Below, piece after piece: positions 1 to 3,476 of a stretch of 5,270 nucleotides of DNA. Every line of letters starts with the position of its first letter. Position 1 is the first letter of the stretch. Origin of the DNA: JBEKZQ01 sp049509675 (lineage in GTDB: Bacteria > Planctomycetota > Planctomycetia > Pirellulales > Thermoguttaceae); assembly GCA_049509675.1 (NCBI GenBank), contig JBEKZQ010000433.1:1-5270 (forward strand), given 5' to 3'. The position numbers and the translations under genes were made by a program. The notes under the pieces are model-generated. The model was not told the DNA's origin, made no database searches, and saw only the letters and a program-made list of their open reading frames with translations.

Positions 1-1186
1 GGGCGGCCGGCTCGGCGCGAAGGATGGACGTGGAGTCGCCGGCCGGCTCCAGGTGCGTTACGATGCGGTCCAACTCCGGCACGCGGGCGCGAAGATCGCT
101 CTCGAAGGCCGAGGCCTGGCGGTGGGCCTCTTCCAGGCTGAGCGATTCGTTGACTTCCAGGTGCAACTCCAGCCAGCGCTGGCGGTCTTGCTCGTACAGG
201 CGGATCCCGTGCGCCCCCAGCCCGAGCCGGGCGGCCAGCGTGCGAACCGTGGTGGTCAAGTCCTCCTGGCCGCTGGTGAACGGTTCGGCGTGGACCACCA
301 CGTCGGCCTGCGGCAAGACGGTGCGGATGGCGTCGGCGGCCTGGTCGGAGATTTCGTGCGCCTTCTCAAAACTGGTGGCGTGGCCCACGGACAAGGTAAC
401 GTCGGCGAAGAAGTCCGGTCCGCTGCGGCGGAGCCGGACCTGGTTCACCTTCTCCACGCCCGGCACGCCAGCAGCGGCCCGCGCCACCTGGTCGCGGAGT
501 TGCTGGGGGACGCGGTCCAAGAGGTCGTCCACGGACTTCTTGCCCAGCTTCAGGCTGACCCAGACGATGACGGCAGCCACGCCCAGGGCCGCCAGGGTAT
601 CGGCACTCCCCAGCCACGGAAGCTGAAAGTCCTTGGCCAGGCGCACGCCGAGCAGGCCCAGCAGCACCACCCCGGAAGACCAGATGTCGGTGGAGAAGTG
701 CAGGGCGTCGGCCTCCAGGGCCTGGCTCTGGTACTTTTCGGACACTTTCCGCAAGGCGCGGGAGCGGGAGAAATCCACGACCATCGAGAACAGCACCACC
801 AGGAACGCCGCCCCGCTGGCATCGACTTCCGCCTGCTGGCCGAAGAGCAATCGGCGTGCGGCTTCGTACGCGATCCCCACGCAGGTGAGCAACAGCAGGA
901 TCGTTTCGAACAAGGCCGAGAGGTTCTCGAACTTCCCGTGTCCGTAGGTATGTTCCTGATCGGCGGGCAGTCCCGAGATGCGCACGGCCCAGAGGGTGAC
1001 TGCGGCCGCCACCAGGTCCAAGGCGGAATGCGCGGCCTCGGCCAGTATGCCCAGGCTATGGGTCGAGAGGCCAACCAGCAGTTTCAGCAAGGTGAGGACC
1101 ACGGCGGCCAGCAGCGACGAGAGCGCCACCAGGCCCTTCTCGCGGTTGGCTGCGATACGATGTTCCGCCGCATGAGCGTCGCCCAT
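1..1186 (-). CDS. Cation diffusion facilitator (CDF) metal exporter, YiiP/FieF-like, with two C-terminal domains; 3' end outside window
   Basis: Inner-membrane antiporter of the CDF family, expected to export Zn(II) or a similar divalent metal in exchange for protons. The 395 visible residues show six hydrophobic segments, roughly 20-40, 45-70, 92-112, 125-140, 162-184 and 195-213. The transport site is visible as H53-x3-D57 in helix 2 and H163-x3-D167 in helix 5. The helix 2-3 loop has D76, H79 and H83 in HTYGHGKFENL, matching the second metal site of YiiP. A ZT_dimer-type cytoplasmic domain follows (about 217-302, H277 and H299), then a second copy (about 304-381, H355 and H378); YiiP has one. 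The ATG at 1184-1186 is the first start after an in-frame TGA (1211-1213). The reading frame stays open to the left edge, so the C terminus is missing. Family assignment is firm; the metal is inferred. Confidence 0.93.
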   Translation of the reverse strand, partial: MGDAHAAEHRIAANREKGLVALSSLLAAVVLTLLKLLVGLSTHSLGILAEAAHSALDLVAAAVTLWAVRISGLPADQEHTYGHGKFENLSALFETILLLLTCVGIAYEAARRLLFGQQAEVDASGAAFLVVLFSMVVDFSRSRALRKVSEKYQSQALEADALHFSTDIWSSGVVLLGLLGVRLAKDFQLPWLGSADTLAALGVAAVIVWVSLKLGKKSVDDLLDRVPQQLRDQVARAAAGVPGVEKVNQVRLRRSGPDFFADVTLSVGHATSFEKAHEISDQAADAIRTVLPQADVVVHAEPFTSGQEDLTTTVRTLAARLGLGAHGIRLYEQDRQRWLELHLEVNESLSLEEAHRQASAFESDLRARVPELDRIVTHLEPAGDSTSILRAEPAA

Positions 1187-1735
1187 ACAGACTGGCCCTT
1201 GCGAGTGCGATCAACCGCCGTGGATTTCCGTGGTCGGCCCGGCCATCATCTTACACAGGGGGGACAAGAGATGGTAGGTGGCGGGTCATGGAGATCCAGT
1301 TTCGCTTCCCGCCGAGACGCCAAGAATGCACATTGGGCAAACCTTATTCTCTGGGTCGCCGGTTCCGGCAAGACGCGCCCGTCCCCTTTTCCTGCGAGAC
1401 TGGGCTGCTTTAGCAAAATTCAGACACGTCGCATCGGGAAATTGGCCGATAGAAAAATAGTGAACCGTACGCCAAACCACAATGACGTTGGCGACTGGGG
1501 CGCCTGACGCTGGATAGTTACGACACGAAGACGACAGCCAGATTACTGGCACACAACCATAAAGGCTTCGATGCGTGATCCAGCCCTGCGAGCAGGTCGA
1601 AGTAGGTGTCGGCCGGCCCGTTTTAGCGGCGCTTCGACAAGGAAGGTTTTTACTTTACGCGGCGGGCTCCTGTTTCCACCGCGCCAAGTAGCAAGTCCCC
1701 GACGGCAAGAAGATCGAGGGCACCCTTTCTCCACG
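1187..1735. other. Gene-free stretch upstream of the CDF gene
   Basis: No protein gene is supported here. Short open frames exist on both strands, but their translations are rich in Arg, Ser and Pro, match no family I recognise and lack convincing ribosome binding sites. Bases around 1400-1560 are less GC-rich than the flanking genes, as expected for non-coding DNA. The left end must hold the promoter of the leftward transporter gene. The right end (from about 1596) has weak stem-loops leading to the terminator at 1736-1773, listed separately as a possible small RNA. A decayed gene cannot be excluded. Confidence 0.5.
1196..1200 (-). promoter_or_regulatory. Ribosome binding site of the CDF gene
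   Basis: Read on the minus strand, AAGGG lies 9 nt before the ATG ending at 1186. It is a modest Shine-Dalgarno match. With the in-frame TGA eight codons farther upstream and no other start codon between them, it fixes the start of the transporter. No clear -35/-10 pair was found farther upstream on this strand. Confidence 0.55.
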
Positions 1736-1773
1736 CCCTTCGCAGGTCACAAACACCTGCGAAGGGTTTTTTT
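1596..1773 (+). ncRNA. Possible small RNA ending at an orphan terminator (speculative)
   Basis: A strong rightward terminator (1736-1773) has no coding gene in front of it, so some transcript may end there. Two further stem-loops precede it. In the first, GTCGAAG (1596-1602) pairs with CTTCGAC (1632-1638), enclosing GCCG/CGGC. In the second, CGCGGCGG (1658-1665) pairs with CCACCGCG (1676-1683) with one mismatch. No consensus promoter was found, and the sequence does not match tmRNA, SRP RNA, RNase P RNA or 6S RNA as I know them. The start coordinate is a guess at the first stem. A leftover terminator from a deleted gene explains the data equally well. Confidence 0.2.
1736..1773 (+). terminator. 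Intrinsic terminator, rightward, with no gene upstream
   Basis: CCCTTCGCAGGT (1736-1747) and ACCTGCGAAGGG (1755-1766) form a perfect 12-bp stem around a 7-nt loop, followed directly by seven T (1767-1773). This is textbook rho-independent geometry on the plus strand. On the minus strand the hairpin is not followed by a T tract, so it should not serve the leftward transporter gene. The nearest recognisable plus-strand gene begins downstream at 2032, so what it terminates is unknown. Confidence 0.85.
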
Positions 1774-1816
1774 GTCGGCCGGCCGGTGTTAGGTCCAAAC
1801 GGCGGGGATACCGTGT

Positions 1817-1878
1817 CTTCAGGGCCCTTCAGGGTCCTTCCCGCCGAAGGCGGTACTAGGCCCGACGTTTACGTCGGG
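1817..1878. repeat. Small repeat cluster: tandem 10-mer and two hairpins
   Basis: CTTCAGGGCC (1817-1826) is followed at once by CTTCAGGGTC (1827-1836), a tandem pair differing at one base. Next come CCGCC-GAA-GGCGG (1841-1853) and the perfect stem CCCGACG/CGTCGGG around TTTA (1861-1878). No T tract follows, so they do not look like terminators. Short hairpins of this type resemble dispersed intergenic repeats of planctomycete genomes, but copy number cannot be judged from one window. No coding potential is seen. Confidence 0.5.
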
Positions 1879-1953
1879 TTGGCACTTGGCCCTGGAGCCA
1901 CAAGATCTGGTTTTCTTGGGCCGGGTACAGGCCACAAGGGGGGTGTCGTCTGC

Positions 1954-1982
1954 TTGCTCTAACCGCACAGTTCTGGTACGAT
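1954..1982 (+). promoter_or_regulatory. Candidate sigma-70 type promoter of the DUF1559 gene
   Basis: TTGCTC (1954-1959) and TACGAT (1977-1982) are separated by exactly 17 nt and would start transcription near 1989, about 43 nt before the ATG. The hexamers match the consensus at three and four of six positions, so the call rests on spacing and location. The -10 element overlaps the start of a perfect 14-bp palindrome (1979-1992) that could serve as an operator. Confidence 0.4.
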
Positions 1983-1992
1983 ACGCGTATCG
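1979..1992. promoter_or_regulatory. 14-bp perfect palindrome over the candidate -10 region
   Basis: CGATACGCGTATCG is perfectly self-complementary and overlaps the last four bases of the proposed -10 hexamer plus the expected start site. A dimeric repressor bound here would block the promoter. No regulator is encoded nearby and no second copy is present in the window, so an operator role is only an inference from position. Confidence 0.3.
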
Positions 1993-2011
1993 AAGGTAAC
2001 TTCGGTTTTTT
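1991..2011 (+). promoter_or_regulatory. 5'-leader hairpin with GUAA tetraloop and U tract
   Basis: CGAAG (1991-1995) and CTTCG (2000-2004) form a 5-bp stem closed by GTAA, a GNRA-type loop, followed by G and six T (2006-2011). It would lie at the extreme 5' end of the DUF1559 transcript. It could be a stabilising cap hairpin or a weak attenuator. CTTCG can pair instead with CGAAG at 2020-2024, which overlaps the ribosome binding site. Confidence 0.35.
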
Positions 2012-2020
2012 CCAGTAAAC

Positions 2021-2026
2021 GAAGGG
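2021..2026 (+). promoter_or_regulatory. Ribosome binding site of the DUF1559 gene
   Basis: GAAGGG lies 5 nt before the ATG at 2032. It decides the start: no other ATG or GTG exists in frame before the GFTLVE motif, so translation begins upstream of the palindrome at 2079-2123 and passes through it. Confidence 0.6.
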
Positions 2027-2031
2027 TTGCC

Positions 2032-3123
2032 ATGACGCCTCTAAGCGCTTTGCTAAATGGGGTTCCTCCACCGCCAAAGGGGACAGTCCCATTTTCGCTG
2101 AGACGAAAATCGGGACAGTCCCCAGTCCGGTCGCGGCGATGCGGGTTTACCCTGGTCGAGCTCCTTGTGGTCATCAGCATCATTGGCATCCTCGTGATGC
2201 TCCTGATGCCGGCGGTGAATTCGGCGCGGGAATCGGCCCGCCGGGCTCAATGCAAAAACAACCTCTATCAAATGGGCCGGGCCGCCCTGCAGCACGAATC
2301 CAAGTTGGGGTTCTACCCCAGCGGCGGCTGGGGATGGTGCTGGGTCGGGCAACCGAACCGCGGTTATACCCACCGCCAGCCCGGTGGCTGGGTCTACAAC
2401 ATCCTGCCCTTTCTGGACCAACAACCCCTGCACGATAACGGCAACGCTCCGGACGGCGATCCGGTGCAGATGTTGGCGGCCATGCAGTTGATCCAAACGA
2501 CGCTTTCGATGACGAATTGCCCCAGCCGCAGAAAGGCCGTCCTGTACCCCATGCAGGGTGGAGCCTACCCCAATAATGCCAAGGCCGGCGCAACCAGCGT
2601 TGCCCGCGGCGACTACGCCGCCTGCGTCGGAAGCAACCAGAGTAATTCCGAGTATTTTGGCGGTCCGGGAAGTTATTCCGACGGCGACAATATCACTTGG
2701 TCTTCGTGGCATACTCCGCCGGTGGTCGCTGCCACCAGCGCTCCCAATGGCGTCTGTTTTGAGAAGAGCGAGGTCAAGGCGGCCCAAATCACGGACGGCA
2801 CCAGCAACACGTTCCTCTTCGGAGAGAAATATCTGTCGCCCGACGACTATTTCGGCGGCGGCAACTATCCGGCCGAGAACGAGAATATGTACACCGGGCA
2901 GGATAACGACAACTACCGGATCACCACTGCGGGCAACCCGCCGCTACGGGACCGCCCCGGCTATACCTCGACCTTGGAATTCGGCAGTCCGCACGCCACT
3001 GGCGTGAACTTCGTCTTCTGCGATGGTTCCGTCCACCTCATTAGCTACGGGATCGATCAGACGACGTACAGTAATCTGGGCTCGCGCAACGACATGCAGG
3101 CGGTCGATCCCACGAAGTTCTAA
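2032..3123 (+). CDS. DUF1559 pseudopilin-like protein (prepilin N terminus, H-x9-DG C terminus)
   Basis: A 363-residue protein of the DUF1559 family, typical of Planctomycetes and usually present in many paralogues; its exact role is unknown. Residues 38-43 (GFTLVE) are the type IV prepilin signal. Cleavage by a prepilin peptidase is expected between G38 and F39, leaving E43 as the conserved Glu at +5 and a hydrophobic anchor helix at about 39-61. The family's SAR-ESARRAQCKNNL stretch follows (64-78), then NCPS (162-165) and DGTSNT (255-260). The C terminus carries H321-x9-D331-G332 (TIGR04294-type). The 37-residue leader is long for the family and includes residues encoded by an inserted-looking palindrome (about 16-31). 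The mature domain is probably exported and membrane-anchored. The gene has its own candidate promoter and no partner genes such as a prepilin peptidase or secretion ATPase in view. Confidence 0.95.
   Translation: MTPLSALLNGVPPPPKGTVPFSLRRKSGQSPVRSRRCGFTLVELLVVISIIGILVMLLMPAVNSARESARRAQCKNNLYQMGRAALQHESKLGFYPSGGWGWCWVGQPNRGYTHRQPGGWVYNILPFLDQQPLHDNGNAPDGDPVQMLAAMQLIQTTLSMTNCPSRRKAVLYPMQGGAYPNNAKAGATSVARGDYAACVGSNQSNSEYFGGPGSYSDGDNITWSSWHTPPVVAATSAPNGVCFEKSEVKAAQITDGTSNTFLFGEKYLSPDDYFGGGNYPAENENMYTGQDNDNYRITTAGNPPLRDRPGYTSTLEFGSPHATGVNFVFCDGSVHLISYGIDQTTYSNLGSRNDMQAVDPTKF
2079..2123. repeat. REP-like inverted repeat inside the 5' coding part of the DUF1559 gene
   Basis: GGGGACAGTCCCATTTTCG (2079-2097) and its near complement (2104-2123) flank the 6-nt loop CTGAGA. 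The arms differ by one central A-A opposition and one extra base. Each arm contains GGGACAGTCCC, itself palindromic around the central A. The unit is 45 nt, a multiple of three, so it keeps the reading frame. GGGGACAG-type palindromes are known as REP elements mobilised by RAYT (Y1) transposases in many bacteria; assignment of this copy to that class is inferred from sequence likeness. Confidence 0.75.
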
Positions 3124-3154
3124 GGATCTGGCAAAGAATAACTTCCGCATTCGG

Positions 3155-3215
3155 CCGTAAGACGGATTGCTAATCCGTCGCCGAGTCGTGGACGGATTAG
3201 CAATCCGTCCTACGG
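3155..3215. repeat. Nested inverted repeat, 25-bp arms, just after the DUF1559 gene
   Basis: Arms 3155-3179 and 3191-3215 are reverse complements with one mismatch, separated by 11 nt. Each arm is also a hairpin by itself, GACGGATT pairing with AATCCGTC across a 3-nt loop (stems at 3161-3179 and 3191-3209). The element can thus form one long stem or two short ones. No T tract follows, so it is not a typical intrinsic terminator, although it begins 32 nt after the stop codon at 3121-3123. Confidence 0.8.
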
Positions 3216-3283
3216 AATTCCATCAAGCCGTTTTGCGCCAAATCCTAAACGGCCACCCGCCACTGCGATGCCGCACCGCTGCA

Positions 3284-3356
3284 GGGTGGGACGAGCGCAG
3301 CGAGCCCCACCAAGTTTTCTAGCCGGGTGGTGGGGCTCGCTGCGCTCGACCCATCC
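3284..3356. repeat. Inverted repeat with 29-bp arms
   Basis: Arms 3284-3312 and 3328-3356 pair at 27 of 29 positions around a 15-nt loop; the core is GAGCGCAGCGAGCCCCACCA. The long GC-rich stem would be very stable in RNA and could end transcription or protect mRNA 3' ends, though no T tract follows. Its sequence is unrelated to the palindromes on either side. Confidence 0.8.
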
Positions 3357-3368
3357 CATTACATCTAC

Positions 3369-3411
3369 CGCGCCAGCGAGGGAGAATCGCCGTAAATCCC
3401 TCGCTGGCGCG
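3369..3411. repeat. Inverted repeat with 15-bp perfect arms
   Basis: CGCGCCAGCGAGGGA (3369-3383) and TCCCTCGCTGGCGCG (3397-3411) are exact reverse complements around a 13-nt loop. It is the third palindrome in the spacer between the DUF1559 gene and uup, and the closest to the uup promoter region. No T tract follows on either strand. Confidence 0.75.
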
Positions 3412-3441
3412 TCGGGCTAGTGTTGTGCAGCGCGACTTTGC

Positions 3442-3470
3442 TTGTCGCCGCATGCGGCAGGCCGTATCAT
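3442..3470 (+). promoter_or_regulatory. Candidate promoter of uup with a palindromic spacer
   Basis: TTGTCG (3442-3447) and TATCAT (3465-3470) lie 17 nt apart and match the sigma-70 consensus at four and five of six positions. Transcription would start about 6-7 nt after the -10 element, at or next to the ATG at 3477. The spacer contains the perfect 12-bp palindrome GCCGCATGCGGC (3447-3458), a possible operator. Confidence 0.4.
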
Positions 3471-3476
3471 CAGCAA

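Noticed and set aside
53..1507. 484-codon open frame on the plus strand
   Set aside because: It is antisense to the transporter gene for most of its length. Its translation is rich in Gln, Gly, His and Arg, as expected when a high-GC gene is read backwards, and it matches no family.
1540..1780. tRNA, tmRNA, SRP RNA or RNase P RNA in the gene-free stretch
   Set aside because: No T-arm consensus, no CCA-ended acceptor stem and none of the conserved core segments of these RNAs could be found on either strand.
1286..1792. Several 60-90 codon open frames in the spacer (1286-1552 minus, 1543-1734 minus, 1571-1792 plus)
   Set aside because: None has a convincing ribosome binding site, a family match or codon use like the real genes. 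The 1571-1792 frame also runs straight through the terminator hairpin.
1856..2189. Minus-strand open frames across the DUF1559 promoter region
   Set aside because: They arise from reading repeat sequence (the GGGGACAG palindrome gives the artefact-like GTVPF string in both directions) and overlap a better supported gene.
2139..2438. Alternative ATG at 2139, just before the GFTLVE codons
   Set aside because: It is in a different frame from the DUF1559 protein and has no ribosome binding site; the frame downstream matches nothing.
2053..2787. 244-codon open frame on the minus strand over the DUF1559 gene
   Set aside because: It is antisense to a gene with an unmistakable family signature; there is no ribosome binding site and no recognisable domain.
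3124..3440. Possible CRISPR array in the repeat-rich spacer
   Set aside because: The repeats are three different inverted repeats, each present once. There is no series of identical direct repeats with unique spacers and no cas gene.
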